From: Bifidobacterium pullorum DSM 20433 | GTDB lineage: Bacteria > Actinomycetota > Actinomycetes > Actinomycetales > Bifidobacteriaceae | Direction of reading: 5' to 3' | Assembly (NCBI RefSeq): GCF_000771405.1 | Contig: NZ_JDUI01000008.1 | Location: 1-64,000 of the forward strand | DNA length: 64,000 nt | In this document: one piece after another, positions 1 through 10,098 of the stretch | Layout: the number at the start of each line of letters is the position of its first letter | Numbering within the stretch: position 1 is the stretch's first letter | Translations under genes and position numbers: made by a program | Notes under the pieces: model-generated | Database searches by the model: none | Seen by the model: only the letters and a program-made list of their open reading frames with translations | What the model was told of the DNA's origin: nothing

Positions 1-2
1 TC

Positions 3-425
3 GACGACATCCAGTTCCTCGGCGGCAAGGAGGCCACCCTCGAACAGTTCTTCCACACCCTCGAACAGTTCTTCCACACCTTCAACAGCCTCTACCAGGC
101 CAACAAACGCATCGTCATCGCCAGCAACGTCGCACCCAAAAACCTCAAAGGATTCGGAGCACGCCTGATCAGCCGGTTGCAGTCCGGCATCGTGGTGGGG
201 CTCAATACGCCATCGCTCGAAACCAGAACGGCAATCCTGCGTATGACATCCGCCATGTATGGATACGACGTTCCCGACGACGCCATCGATATGCTCGTTG
301 AACGTTACCCCGATGATATCCGCACGCTCAAAGGCTCGCTCATCCGCCTCAGCGTCATCGCCACGCTCACCGGGCAACGTATCACGTCCCAGTTCGCCAA
401 ACGGGAACTCAGCATCATGGCCTAG
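3..425 (+). CDS. DnaA-like AAA+ protein, 3' end, lacking domain IV
   Basis: The 5' end lies outside the window. The visible 140 residues match the second half of DnaA domain III: Walker B (DDIQFL), sensor I region (IASN), the box VII arginine-finger region (ARLISRLQSG) and a sensor II helix (DIRTLKGSL, where DnaA usually has RELEGAL). Translation stops about where domain III ends, so the C-terminal helix-turn-helix domain IV that reads DnaA boxes is absent. Compared with canonical bifidobacterial DnaA, as I remember it, the part after the arginine finger is quite diverged. It also carries a seven-residue in-frame duplication (LEQFFHT twice). It could be a degenerate dnaA paralogue or an Hda-like partner of DnaA. 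Followed directly by a hairpin terminator. Confidence 0.75.
   Translation, partial: DDIQFLGGKEATLEQFFHTLEQFFHTFNSLYQANKRIVIASNVAPKNLKGFGARLISRLQSGIVVGLNTPSLETRTAILRMTSAMYGYDVPDDAIDMLVERYPDDIRTLKGSLIRLSVIATLTGQRITSQFAKRELSIMA
39..80 (+). repeat. 21-bp perfect tandem duplication inside the DnaA-like gene
   Basis: Two adjacent identical 21-bp copies (39-59 and 60-80) each encode LEQFFHT. The length keeps the frame, so the duplication inserts seven residues just after Walker B. It looks like a recent slippage event. Confidence 0.9.
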
Positions 426-440
426 CGCACCACGCAAACC

Positions 441-479
441 GAAGCGCTCGGAATAGTACCATCCCATTCCGAGCGCTTC
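441..479. terminator. bidirectional hairpin terminator
   Basis: A perfect 14-bp stem (GAAGCGCTCGGAAT with its complement) around an 11-nt loop lies between the convergent ends of the DnaA-like gene and the WYL regulator. There is no long T-run, but the position fits a shared terminator. Confidence 0.7.
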
Positions 480-509
480 AGTCATACAGTTGCCACCTCA
501 TACATCCGA

Positions 510-1568
510 TCAGTCGGCACCGTCGTCAGCGTCGCTGCCGTATCGCTCGACCAGACGTCGGCCCACGGCGGCCATGGCGTCGCGCAGCGACTGCGGTTTC
601 AGAATATCGATGTCGACGTTATCGGCGTATTGGAGGGCCCACCACAATACGGTCTGCGGGTCCGCGCGCACGGCAACCTCATACGTGTGTGCATCCACCC
701 GGCTGACCGAGGGTCGTTCGAACCAGTCATAGATGCACGCCAGACTGCCGACATGCATCAGGATATCCTCGGCCTGACCGGTCCACGGATAGAGGCGTTC
801 CGCCAGATAATCGGCCAGCGAGAACGGCGAACCGTCCGATGCGCGCAGCTGCTCCAACGGGCACTCCTGCCGCAGGCCCTCCACGATCCGCAGGTCCCGA
901 ATCCTGTCGACATGCGCGAACGCCACACCGTTCTTGCCATGCATATGGCACAGCAGGTAGTACATGCCGTTGCGGTACGTCATCTGATACGGGTCGGCAC
1001 GGTATTCCCGCGGCTTGCCGCTTTCCGGATTGATACGCAACGTCAGGCTGCCGTCCACCGCGTAATCGCACATCCGGAAGGACACCACACGTTTCCCGCT
1101 GATGGCCTCGTCAAGATTCTCGACATTCGACAGGAACTCGCGATTGTACGGCCTGGGCACGCGTATGTTCTTCAACCCCTGTGAATGCGCGCCGGCGAAT
1201 CCCGCAAGGGCACGCAACCGGCCATAGGACTCCCGTGCATACGCCTCATCGATGCGGGACAGCGCCAACCCGTCGCCGAACAGACGCAGCTCGGCCACGT
1301 CGATCGCAGGTTCCATGCACCATCCGGGGCACGCATCGGCACTGTCCGCCTGACGCATGTCGGCCGCGGTCAGACGCCGAACCGTCCGCCCCATAGGCCG
1401 TTGGGTCTCCAACAACTGCAGGTGGGCATGCACCGTTTTCTCGGTCGCCCCCACCCGATTGCTCAATTCCTTGACCGTCAAGCCATGTTCCGAGTCGGTG
1501 TGCTCGGCCAATTCGTTCAGGATGTCCACCAGAATCTCGTTGGTGCTGCGTGTTTTCCTTCCTACCAT
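510..1568 (-). CDS. WYL-domain transcriptional regulator with N-terminal HTH
   Basis: 352 residues. The first ~60 residues form a winged-helix/DeoR-type HTH (LTVKELSNRVGATEKTVHAHL). The central and C-terminal parts resemble the WYL ligand-binding domain (about 130-260, including the strand MYYLLCHMHGKNGVAFAHVDRI) followed by a WCX-like extension. WYL regulators bind small ligands or nucleic acids and act as repressors or activators, often near DNA-damage or defence genes. No such partner lies next to it here: its neighbours are the DnaA-like fragment (convergent) and a small membrane protein (divergent). Target unknown. Confidence 0.8.
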   Translation of the reverse strand: MVGRKTRSTNEILVDILNELAEHTDSEHGLTVKELSNRVGATEKTVHAHLQLLETQRPMGRTVRRLTAADMRQADSADACPGWCMEPAIDVAELRLFGDGLALSRIDEAYARESYGRLRALAGFAGAHSQGLKNIRVPRPYNREFLSNVENLDEAISGKRVVSFRMCDYAVDGSLTLRINPESGKPREYRADPYQMTYRNGMYYLLCHMHGKNGVAFAHVDRIRDLRIVEGLRQECPLEQLRASDGSPFSLADYLAERLYPWTGQAEDILMHVGSLACIYDWFERPSVSRVDAHTYEVAVRADPQTVLWWALQYADNVDIDILKPQSLRDAMAAVGRRLVERYGSDADDGAD

Positions 1569-1755
1569 GCCGCCCTCCCGGACTCGATGCCTATCCTCAT
1601 CTTAGCCATGGCACCGCGCCCGCCGCATTCCGGCCGACACATGCAGACCTCATGCCGGTGGATAACACGCCGGACATGTGGATAACCGGCATCGTTCGAC
1701 CACATTGCCCAACCCATCTGGACCCCGGCGCCATACCCCGCCTACCGTCAGCATC

Positions 1756-2079
1756 ATGACCAGACAACAAGCACCACCCGACGAGCCGGATACCATCGCC
1801 GTAGCGGCCTCGGTGGCGGCCGTGTGCACGACGCTCGGGATATTGGGCACGGCGCTGCAGACGTGGGCGTTGTTCTGCAGTGAATACTCACCGTTGGGCG
1901 CCCTGCTCCTGGTGTCGTTGCTGGCAACCGGCTGGCTCACGGTTATCACGGCAGCGGTCGCCCTCGTCTTGGGTATCATCGCGCTCTGCCGCCGTTCGCG
2001 AGGCCGTTGGATGGCGGTGTACGCCATCACCGTGGGCGCGGTGCCGCTACTCGGCGTGCTGGCCACGCAACTGCTCTAG
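1756..2079 (+). CDS. small membrane protein, DUF4190-like
   Basis: 107 residues with three predicted hydrophobic segments (roughly 15-35, 45-68 and 80-105). The layout resembles DUF4190-type small membrane proteins (an ALVLGIIALCRRSRGRWMAVY-like hairpin with basic residues). I chose the inner ATG because it begins the protein-like sequence; a longer in-frame reading would begin upstream. The last 33 bp overlap the 3' end of the convergent pseudouridine synthase gene. Function unknown. Confidence 0.6.
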   Translation: MTRQQAPPDEPDTIAVAASVAAVCTTLGILGTALQTWALFCSEYSPLGALLLVSLLATGWLTVITAAVALVLGIIALCRRSRGRWMAVYAITVGAVPLLGVLATQLL

Positions 2080-2967
2080 GGCGTGGTCCAGATCGGCGGG
2101 ATACCGCGACGTGACGGTGGTCCATACATGCGTGCGGGGATGCCGGAATTCCAGCTGCACGGCGTGCAGCCACTGGCGTTCCAGCCCCAGCTCGGCCGCC
2201 ATCACCGGGTTCGCGCCATACATCGGATCTCCGACCAGCGGATGCCCGATCGACGAGAAGTGCACACGGATCTGATGGGTACGCCCGGTCTCCAGGTTCA
2301 CACTGACCAGCGTGGCTTCGCCGAACCGCTCCATCACATCCCAATGCGTGACGGCCTCCTTGCCGGCGGGCGTCACGGTGAAACGGAAATCGGACACCTT
2401 GGCGCGCCCGATTGGCGCGTCGATGGTGGCCTTGTCCTCCTTCAGGTTCCCTTGCACCAGCGCGTGGTAGGTCTTGACCACCTCGTGCTCGGAGAACTGC
2501 CGCCGCATCTCCTTGTACGCCAGCTCGGACTTGCACACCAGCATCAGCCCGGAGGTGCCTACGTCCAGGCGGCTCACGATCCCCTGACGCCCCGGCGCGC
2601 CGTATGAGGTGATATGCACCCCGCGGTCCAGCAGACTGCCCAATACGGTCGGCCCGGTCCATCCCACCGAGGCGTGCGCGGCCACGCCGACCGGCTTGTC
2701 CACCACGATGATGTCGTCATCCTCGTAGGCCACGCCCATGTCGTCGGCGATCGGCTCGGGGTCGCGCCGTTCCTCCTGCAGGTCGAACTCCACCATGTCA
2801 CCGGTCTGCAGTATTCCCGATTTGGACACGTCACGCCCCAATATGCGCGCCTGTCCGCTGGCGACCAGTTCGGACGCCTTCGCTCGTGAAATACCCAACA
2901 TCTTGGCCACGGCAACGTCGAACCGTTTGCCGATCAGCGCGTCGGGAGCCGGTGCCAGATGGGTCAT
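2047..2967 (-). CDS. rluD: RluA/RluD-family 23S rRNA pseudouridine synthase
   Basis: 306 residues. An N-terminal S4 RNA-binding domain (about 12-65, ISRAKASELVASGQARI) is followed by the RluA catalytic domain. The catalytic aspartate sits in SRLDVGTSG (Asp135), and the family motif HQIRVH appears near residue 230. It isomerises uridines in 23S rRNA; the exact target cannot be read from the sequence. Its ATG overlaps the stop of the upstream lspA by 4 nt, the classic lspA-rluD coupling seen across many bacteria. Confidence 0.93.
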   Translation of the reverse strand: MTHLAPAPDALIGKRFDVAVAKMLGISRAKASELVASGQARILGRDVSKSGILQTGDMVEFDLQEERRDPEPIADDMGVAYEDDDIIVVDKPVGVAAHASVGWTGPTVLGSLLDRGVHITSYGAPGRQGIVSRLDVGTSGLMLVCKSELAYKEMRRQFSEHEVVKTYHALVQGNLKEDKATIDAPIGRAKVSDFRFTVTPAGKEAVTHWDVMERFGEATLVSVNLETGRTHQIRVHFSSIGHPLVGDPMYGANPVMAAELGLERQWLHAVQLEFRHPRTHVWTTVTSRYPADLDHALEQLRGQHAE

Positions 2968-3479
2968 CGCCGCTCCTGTTCAAGATCCGAACGGCTGAAC
3001 GGAACCCCCATCATCAGCAGCACGACCACCGCCACGCCGGCCCCCACCAGGAAGATGTCGGCCACATTCCCCACGGACCATCCGTAGTTCAGGAAATCCA
3101 CGACCTTGCCGTTCAGGAATCCATCCGCATACGCCACGCGGTCGATCAGGTTGCCCAACGCCCCGGAGAATGCCACGGACAGCACGATGGTCCACGCCAT
3201 CGAAATCGTTCTGATCGCCGCGACACACAGCAGGACGCAGGCCACCAGGGCCAGCAGCGAGATAACCCATGTGGCCGAGGAGAACAGGCCCAGCGACATG
3301 CCCGGGTTATGCACCAGCGTGAACGACAGCAGCCCGGGGATCACCGGCACCGTACCGGCGCCCTCCAACGCGGCCTGCGCCCACAGTTTGGTCCCCTGGT
3401 CCAGCGCGAGCCCGACAACCGTAATACATGCAAAGACGGCTACGCGCACGCGCAGCCGTCTTTGTTGACCGTTAGTCAT
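2964..3479 (-). CDS. lspA: lipoprotein signal peptidase (signal peptidase II)
   Basis: 171 residues, four transmembrane segments. The two catalytic aspartates lie in NLIDR (Asp113) and NVADIF (Asp141). It cleaves prolipoprotein signal peptides after diacylglyceryl transfer in the membrane. The stop overlaps the rluD start by 4 nt. The N-terminus (RRLRVRVAV) coincides with a perfect hairpin, so the first 30 codons may also terminate divIVA transcripts. No strong Shine-Dalgarno precedes the ATG. Confidence 0.93.
   Translation of the reverse strand: MTNGQQRRLRVRVAVFACITVVGLALDQGTKLWAQAALEGAGTVPVIPGLLSFTLVHNPGMSLGLFSSATWVISLLALVACVLLCVAAIRTISMAWTIVLSVAFSGALGNLIDRVAYADGFLNGKVVDFLNYGWSVGNVADIFLVGAGVAVVVLLMMGVPFSRSDLEQERR
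3432..3463 (-). terminator. hairpin with T-run inside the 5' end of lspA
   Basis: A perfect 10-bp stem (AAAGACGGCT / AGCCGTCTTT) with a 12-nt loop ends in TTT. Read on the minus strand it lies just downstream of divIVA but within lspA codons 6-16. It has the shape of an intrinsic terminator or attenuator between divIVA and lspA-rluD. Confidence 0.5.
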
Positions 3480-3500
3480 AGAACGTCAACCCCGATCAGG

Positions 3501-4775
3501 TCAGTTCTGCTCGACCTTGTCGAAGTTGTTCGTGTCCGAGATCTGCGACACCAGCTGGCCGAGGAACTCGGTCAGACGGGCGCGGTACTCGGTCTCGAAG
3601 TGCTTCAGGCTCTGGATGTTGCCCTCGATGACCTTGCTCTGGTTCTCGAGGTTGTTGCGAACCTCCTGGGCATACGTGTCGGCAGAGCTGCGGGTCTGCG
3701 TGTCGTATTCGGCGGCACGGCGCTGGACCTCGGCCTCGTACTGGTCGGCGGACTGATGCTTGGACTCGGCGTACTGGTCGCCTTCCGCATGCTTGGTCTG
3801 CATGTAGGTGTCGGCATCCTGACGGGTCTTGACCGCATAGCTGTCGGCCTCGGAACGGGTCTGATCCGAGTAGGCGTCGGCGTCGGCATGGACGCGCTGG
3901 CTGTACTCGTCCGCCTCGGAACGGGTACGGGTGGAGTAGTCGTTCGCCTTCGCGACGGTCTCCTCGTATCGGCTCTGCGCGGTGTCGGTGATCTCCTTGG
4001 CCTTGGCCTTGCCCTTATCGACATACTGATCGTGCAGCTGCATGGCCAGCGTCAGCATGGCGGTTGCGCGCTCCGGCTCAGTCGTGCCCGTGGCGGCGGC
4101 ACCGGCGATCTTCTGCAGGCTGCCGGTCTCGGTGCTCGGCTCCACCTTGGCGAGCTGCTCGCGCAGCTGGGCCTCGCGGGCCTGGGATTCCTCAAGCTTG
4201 CGGGTGACCTCGCGCAGCTGGTCCACCTGCTGGGAGGCGGAACCGACCTGCTGCTGGGCGGCGGCCAGCTGACGGGAGAGATTCTCGGCGCGGGTGCGGA
4301 ACTCGTCGCGCTCACGCTGCACGGAGGCCAGCTGCGCGGCGACGTCCTCGTTCCCGGAGGCCTGGGCGGCCTGGGCGGTCAGCTGATCGACCTGAGCGCT
4401 CAGACGATCGACCTGGCCCTTCAGCTGCTCATTCTGAGCGGACAGCGCACGGTTGCTCTCCTGGGCCTCGGTCAGCTTGGAGGCGTCCACCTGGGCGGCC
4501 TGATCGCCGGAGGCGGAAACCTTCAGACGCTCGTTCTCGGACTGCAACGACTGCACCTGCGCGGTCAGCTCCGAGATCTTGGTGTTCAGGCTGGCGACAT
4601 CCGGTCCAAGCGACTGGGTGGCCTGGCTGCTCTGCATGGCCTGACGGCCCAATGCCTCGACAGTCTCGGTCACCTGATCCAGGAAGTCGTCGACCTCGTC
4701 GACATCATAGCCTTCCTTCAGTCGAACGGTCCGGAAGGTATGCTCCCTAATATCCTTCGGCGTCAACAGAGCCAT
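3501..4775 (-). CDS. divIVA: DivIVA/Wag31 polar growth coiled-coil protein
   Basis: 424 residues from the ATG preceded by GAGGTG 8 nt upstream; an upstream in-frame ATG lacks such a site. The N-terminal DivIVA membrane-binding domain (LTPKDIREHTFRTVRLKEGYDVDEVDDFLDQ-like, residues 1-35) is followed by long coiled coils. From about 250 to 390 there is a repetitive segment of SEADEYS / ADAYS / DQYAE-type heptads. Actinobacterial DivIVA marks poles and septa and recruits peptidoglycan synthesis. It heads the cluster yggT-sepF-ftsZ. Confidence 0.93.
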   Translation of the reverse strand: MALLTPKDIREHTFRTVRLKEGYDVDEVDDFLDQVTETVEALGRQAMQSSQATQSLGPDVASLNTKISELTAQVQSLQSENERLKVSASGDQAAQVDASKLTEAQESNRALSAQNEQLKGQVDRLSAQVDQLTAQAAQASGNEDVAAQLASVQRERDEFRTRAENLSRQLAAAQQQVGSASQQVDQLREVTRKLEESQAREAQLREQLAKVEPSTETGSLQKIAGAAATGTTEPERATAMLTLAMQLHDQYVDKGKAKAKEITDTAQSRYEETVAKANDYSTRTRSEADEYSQRVHADADAYSDQTRSEADSYAVKTRQDADTYMQTKHAEGDQYAESKHQSADQYEAEVQRRAAEYDTQTRSSADTYAQEVRNNLENQSKVIEGNIQSLKHFETEYRARLTEFLGQLVSQISDTNNFDKVEQN

Positions 4776-4872
4776 AAAATTGCACCTCGCTTCAGGCATA
4801 GTGCCCCGCTATGTACGTATTCAATGTTCGATGCTAGCACGCCCCCTGTTCAGCACGCCATCCAAGGGGGCG

Positions 4873-5154
4873 CTAAAGGAGAACCTGAAGCACGATCAGG
4901 ATGAAATACAGCACGATGAAGCTGACATCAAAATAGATGGGACCCATCGGAATCGGCGGAATATAGCGCCTCAGCCACCGCAGCGGCGGATCGGTGAGCC
5001 GATAGACCGCGTTGATCAGAGACCAGACCACACCACGCGGACGCCAGCGCGGCGCCAGCACAGCCACCCAATCGAGCACCATGCGAATCAGCAGAACCGT
5101 GATGTACGCGCCGATCAGCCAATCGACGATCCGTCCAAGGACAAATAACAGCAT
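4873..5154 (-). CDS. YggT-family membrane protein
   Basis: 93 residues with two hydrophobic segments and the YggT signature (RMVLDW, then NAVYRLTDPPLRWLRRYIPP). It lies between sepF and divIVA, the usual actinobacterial order, and is presumed to support division or osmotic stability. A TAGGCT box 6 nt before the ATG (5161-5166) suggests a leaderless transcript, although GGGGA is also present. Confidence 0.9.
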   Translation of the reverse strand: MLLFVLGRIVDWLIGAYITVLLIRMVLDWVAVLAPRWRPRGVVWSLINAVYRLTDPPLRWLRRYIPPIPMGPIYFDVSFIVLYFILIVLQVLL

Positions 5155-5204
5155 GTCCCCAGCCTACCAAGTGGGCCGGGGACATGCTGAGAACGAAATG
5201 AACG

Positions 5205-5675
5205 TCAGTCCGCGAACAGATCGTGAGCCGACTTGGTCGTCTGGGGCTCGTCGACCTTGATGTTCGCCGGGCTCAGCAGGAACACGCGCGGAGTCACCCG
5301 CTCGATCGACCCTCGAACGCCAAACACCACGCCAGCTGAGAAATCGACGATGCGGTAGGCCACGGCCTCCGGAACGCCGGTCAGGTTGAGCACCACCGGC
5401 ACGCCGTCACGCAGCGCGCGCCCGACCAGCTGCGCCTCGTCATAGGTCTTCGGGTGAATCGTCGTGATACGGCTGACCCGGCCCGGGAACGGGCTGGTGG
5501 ACGACTCCCGCGCCGTGGCGCCCGTCGTCGGCTGCGCGGCCGACGACATCGGGGTGACCGAATGGTCCGAATCGAACGACGACTCGGCAGGTTCCTCGTC
5601 GAGAATCGGATCGTCGTCGTCAACGACGTCCGTCATGCCCAGGTAGGACATCGCACTCTTCATAAACCCAGCCAT
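5205..5675 (-). CDS. sepF: SepF, FtsZ-associated septum protein
   Basis: 156 residues from the ATG after GAAAGGAACC. The N-terminal amphipathic membrane-binding helix (MAGFMKSAMSYLGM) is followed by an acidic linker and the SepF domain (about 75-150: KTYDEAQLVGRALRDGVPVVLNL... VDFSAGVVFG). SepF anchors FtsZ to the membrane in actinobacteria, which lack FtsA. It follows ftsZ by 29 bp. Confidence 0.95.
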   Translation of the reverse strand: MAGFMKSAMSYLGMTDVVDDDDPILDEEPAESSFDSDHSVTPMSSAAQPTTGATARESSTSPFPGRVSRITTIHPKTYDEAQLVGRALRDGVPVVLNLTGVPEAVAYRIVDFSAGVVFGVRGSIERVTPRVFLLSPANIKVDEPQTTKSAHDLFAD

Positions 5676-5704
5676 CGCGGTTCCTTTCACCACATTCCGT
5701 CAGT

Positions 5705-6910
5705 TCAGCGCAGGAAATCGGGGATATCGAGATCGCCCGGATCGTTGGACGGGATAACGTCGTGTTCGCCGGTCTCGTCGAAGGACTGGGACGCGGCGTC
5801 GCCGGCGGAGGGGGTGAAGCTGGCGGTCCGCTCCGGCTGCTGGACCGGCTCGGCAGGCTGCTGGGCGGCCGCGGAGGGCACCGGCGACGGCTGGGCCGCG
5901 GCGACGGCCGGGGCGAGCACGACGGGATCCTCCTTCTCCTGCTTCTTCGACGTGGCGTCGAACCCAGCGGCGATGACGGTGACGCGAACCTCGTCGCCAT
6001 ACGAATCGTCGAGCGCCAGGCCCCAGATGATCTGGGCCTCGGGATGGATGGCGTCGCGCACCAGCTGAGTGGCCGCAGCCGCCTCCTGCAGACCGATGTC
6101 GCTCGGACCTGCGATGTTGATCAGCGCGCCGTGAGCGCCCTCGATGCTCTCCTCGATCAGCGGCGAGCTGATGGCGATCTCCGCCGCCTGGGTGGCACGA
6201 TCCTCGCCACGGGCGGAGCCGATGCCGAACAGCGCGGTGCCGGCGCCACGCAGAATGGCGGTCACATCGGCGAAGTCGACATGGATGTACGAATTCATCG
6301 TGATCAGATCGGTGATGCCGCGGACACCGGCCATCAACGCGCTATCCGCGGTCTTGAACGCGTCGACGATGCCGATGGAGCGATCCGACAGCTCCAGCAG
6401 ACGATCGTTCGGAATGACGATCAGCGCGTCGACCTCCTTGCGCAGGTTTTCGATGCCCAGCTCCGCCTTGTTGGCACGCTGCGGCCCCTCGAAGGCGAAC
6501 GGACGCGTGACCACCGCAATGGTCAGAGCACCCTGCTGATGCGCCGCACGGGCCACGATCGGGCTTGCGCCGGTACCGGTGCCGCCGCCCTCGCCACAGG
6601 TGACGAACACCATGTCGGCACCCTTGAGGGCCTCCTCGATATCGGACTGATGGTCCTGGGCGGCCTTCATGCCGCGCTCCGGATCGGCACCCGCGCCGAG
6701 ACCACGGTTCTGGTTGTCCCCCAGGGAGATCTTCACATCCGCATCGGAACGCAGCAGATCCTTGGCATCGGTGTTGACGGCCACGAATTCCACACTCTGC
6801 AGGCCCTCGGCGATCATGCGGTTGACGGCGTTGCCGCCGGCGCCGCCGACACCGACGACCTTGATGTTAGTCTTGTCGTTGAACTCAGTCTGGGCGATCT
6901 CGCTCACCAT
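5705..6910 (-). CDS. ftsZ: cell division GTPase FtsZ
   Basis: 401 residues. Tubulin signature GGGTGTG at 108-114, N-terminal GVGGAGGNAVNRM, T7 loop region around 200-215. A Pro/Ala-rich linker ends in a conserved C-terminal peptide (DLDIPDFLR) that would bind SepF. AGGAGA precedes the ATG. FtsZ polymerises into the division ring; here ftsZ heads its own transcript with sepF, yggT and divIVA rather than sitting at the end of a dcw cluster in view. Confidence 0.97.
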   Translation of the reverse strand: MVSEIAQTEFNDKTNIKVVGVGGAGGNAVNRMIAEGLQSVEFVAVNTDAKDLLRSDADVKISLGDNQNRGLGAGADPERGMKAAQDHQSDIEEALKGADMVFVTCGEGGGTGTGASPIVARAAHQQGALTIAVVTRPFAFEGPQRANKAELGIENLRKEVDALIVIPNDRLLELSDRSIGIVDAFKTADSALMAGVRGITDLITMNSYIHVDFADVTAILRGAGTALFGIGSARGEDRATQAAEIAISSPLIEESIEGAHGALINIAGPSDIGLQEAAAATQLVRDAIHPEAQIIWGLALDDSYGDEVRVTVIAAGFDATSKKQEKEDPVVLAPAVAAAQPSPVPSAAAQQPAEPVQQPERTASFTPSAGDAASQSFDETGEHDVIPSNDPGDLDIPDFLR

Positions 6911-6972
6911 AGTCTCCTGTCACTCACGGTTAGGCATAACTTTAACGCAGTCGGGTTGACATTCGCAGCAGA

Positions 6973-7001
6973 TTCTTAAGGCGTGTACCGCTTTTTGACA
7001 A
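6973..7001 (-). promoter_or_regulatory. probable ftsZ promoter
   Basis: On the minus strand TTGTCA (6996-7001) and TAAGAA (6973-6978) are separated by 17 bp, about 60 bp upstream of the ftsZ ATG. Pattern-based only. Confidence 0.4.
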
Positions 7002-7034
7002 CTCCCCCGACACGCGCGGGGAAACCGCCCGCAA

Positions 7035-8264
7035 TCAGTAGCTGGCGTCCATCGGATCGTCGCCGAACAACGCCTCCCGCTCCTCATGCGTGGTGGCCCG
7101 GGAATCCAGCCACCCATACGGCAGATGCACCTTCTTCTGGAAGCGCACCCGCCCGCGCGGCTTGTCCACCACACGTTCCGGATACGGGGCGTCCTGGTCC
7201 AGACAGGCCACCTCCCGCTCCACGTCGGCCAGAGATTCGCATTCCATGAACGCGCGACGGGTCGCTCCCCCGACGGGGAATCCCTTGAGATACCACGCCA
7301 CATGTTTGCGCAGGTCGTGCACCGCCATCCGCTCATCGCCGTCATAGAACTCGGTGAGCAGCCCGGCATGACGCACGATGATGCGTCCGACCTCGCCCAA
7401 CGTGGGATTCGTGCGCTCATCGCTACCGGCGAAGGCGTGTTTGATGTCCGCGAACAGCCACGGCCTGCCCTGGCAGCCGCGCCCGATGGCCACGCCGGCG
7501 CAACCGGTCTGCTCAACCATCGCCAGCGCGTCGTCGGCACCCCAGATGTCGCCGTTGCCGAACACCGGGATATCCAGTTCGCTCACCAATTCGCCGATGC
7601 GCGACCAGTCGGAGTGGCCCCCATAGTATTCGGCGGTGGTGCGGGCGTGCAGGGTCACGGCCTTGCACCCCTCCTCCTGCGCGATACGCCCCGCCTCATG
7701 GAAGGTCTCATGGTCGTGGTCGATGCCGACACGGATCTTCGCGGTGACGGGGATGTTCGCCTCGTCGCAGACGCGCACCACCCGCTGGATGATCTCACGG
7801 AACAGATCGGTCTTCCACGGCAGGGCGGAACCGCCGCCGCGGCGCGTGACCTTGGGCACCGGACAGCCGAAATTCAGGTCCACGTGATCGGCCATGTTCT
7901 CGTCGACCACGATGCGCGCCGCCTGCTCGACGATCGCCGGGTTCACCCCGTACAGCTGCAGCGACCGGATCTTTTCCCCCGGCGCGAAGCGGCACAGCCG
8001 CAACGCCTTGGGATTGCGCGCCACCAACGCGCGGGCCGTAATCATCTCGGCCACGTACAGCCCATCCGGGCCGTACTCCTCGCACAGCACGCGGAACGGC
8101 CAGTTGGTCACGCCCGCCATCGGCGAGAGCATCACCGGGGTCTCGACATGCACCGGCCCCAAGTCCAACGGCGGCATATGTACGGCCTCGGTCGGCCTCA
8201 GATCCGTGCGAGGGTCCACCGAAGCGGTCTCGTCGGAGCAATCGATCACGGTTTCCTCTGCCAT
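7035..8264 (-). CDS. dusB: tRNA-dihydrouridine synthase (DusB family)
   Basis: 409 residues. FMN TIM-barrel with the N-terminal LSPMAGVTNWPFR motif, catalytic cysteine in NFGCPVPKVTRRGGGSAL, KIRVGID, and the phosphate-binding AIGRGCQGRPW segment. It reduces uridines in tRNA D-loops. About 40 residues longer than typical DusB because of N-terminal and C-terminal extensions, as in other actinobacteria. Located between glyS (upstream) and ftsZ (downstream), with its own spacing on both sides. Confidence 0.92.
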   Translation of the reverse strand: MAEETVIDCSDETASVDPRTDLRPTEAVHMPPLDLGPVHVETPVMLSPMAGVTNWPFRVLCEEYGPDGLYVAEMITARALVARNPKALRLCRFAPGEKIRSLQLYGVNPAIVEQAARIVVDENMADHVDLNFGCPVPKVTRRGGGSALPWKTDLFREIIQRVVRVCDEANIPVTAKIRVGIDHDHETFHEAGRIAQEEGCKAVTLHARTTAEYYGGHSDWSRIGELVSELDIPVFGNGDIWGADDALAMVEQTGCAGVAIGRGCQGRPWLFADIKHAFAGSDERTNPTLGEVGRIIVRHAGLLTEFYDGDERMAVHDLRKHVAWYLKGFPVGGATRRAFMECESLADVEREVACLDQDAPYPERVVDKPRGRVRFQKKVHLPYGWLDSRATTHEEREALFGDDPMDASY

Positions 8265-8293
8265 ATGCGGATTCCCATCCCTTGTTCACGGCA

Positions 8294-8332
8294 ACGGGAC
8301 CCAGACCGGCCACATGCCGTCCTGGGTCCCGT
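8294..8332 (-). terminator. glyS terminator hairpin
   Basis: ACGGGACCCAG pairs with CTGGGTCCCGT around a loop that contains a further CGG/CCG pair. It lies between the end of glyS and the start of dusB. Confidence 0.65.
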
Positions 8333-8361
8333 CGATGCGTTGTCGATACCGTGGAACCGGC

Positions 8362-9879
<1,518 letters not shown>

Positions 9880-10008
9880 AATGCACCTTCTGGTTTGAAC
9901 GGTTTGGGGTCTTGTCAAAGACCTCAGGATACCGATAGACGCTGACAGCCCGGACCGCCGCTTTATGCCGGGATTGTCCGCTTGGCGGCGTAGCGTCGGA
10001 ACCGACAT

Positions 10009-10090
10009 GCAGGGGAACCCCGCACGGGGTTGAGATGGGCCACGAGCCCGACCCTTTGAACCTGTTGGTTAAGACCATCGTAGGGAGCAG
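10009..10090 (+). ncRNA. TPP (thiamine pyrophosphate) riboswitch
   Basis: Contains the conserved THI-box elements in order: CAGGGG, a GGGTTGAGAT element, ACCCTTTGAACCTG, then GGTTAAGACCATCGTAGGGA. The closing GGGAG is also the likely ribosome-binding site of thiM, so TPP binding would be expected to mask translation initiation. Sits immediately upstream of the thiamine genes. Confidence 0.95.
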
Positions 10091-10098
10091 TGATAGCT

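Noticed and set aside
2886-4904. 670-codon open reading antisense to divIVA
   Set aside because: Leu/Gly-rich mirror of the coiled-coil repeats; no independent start signal and covers parts of lspA, rluD and divIVA.
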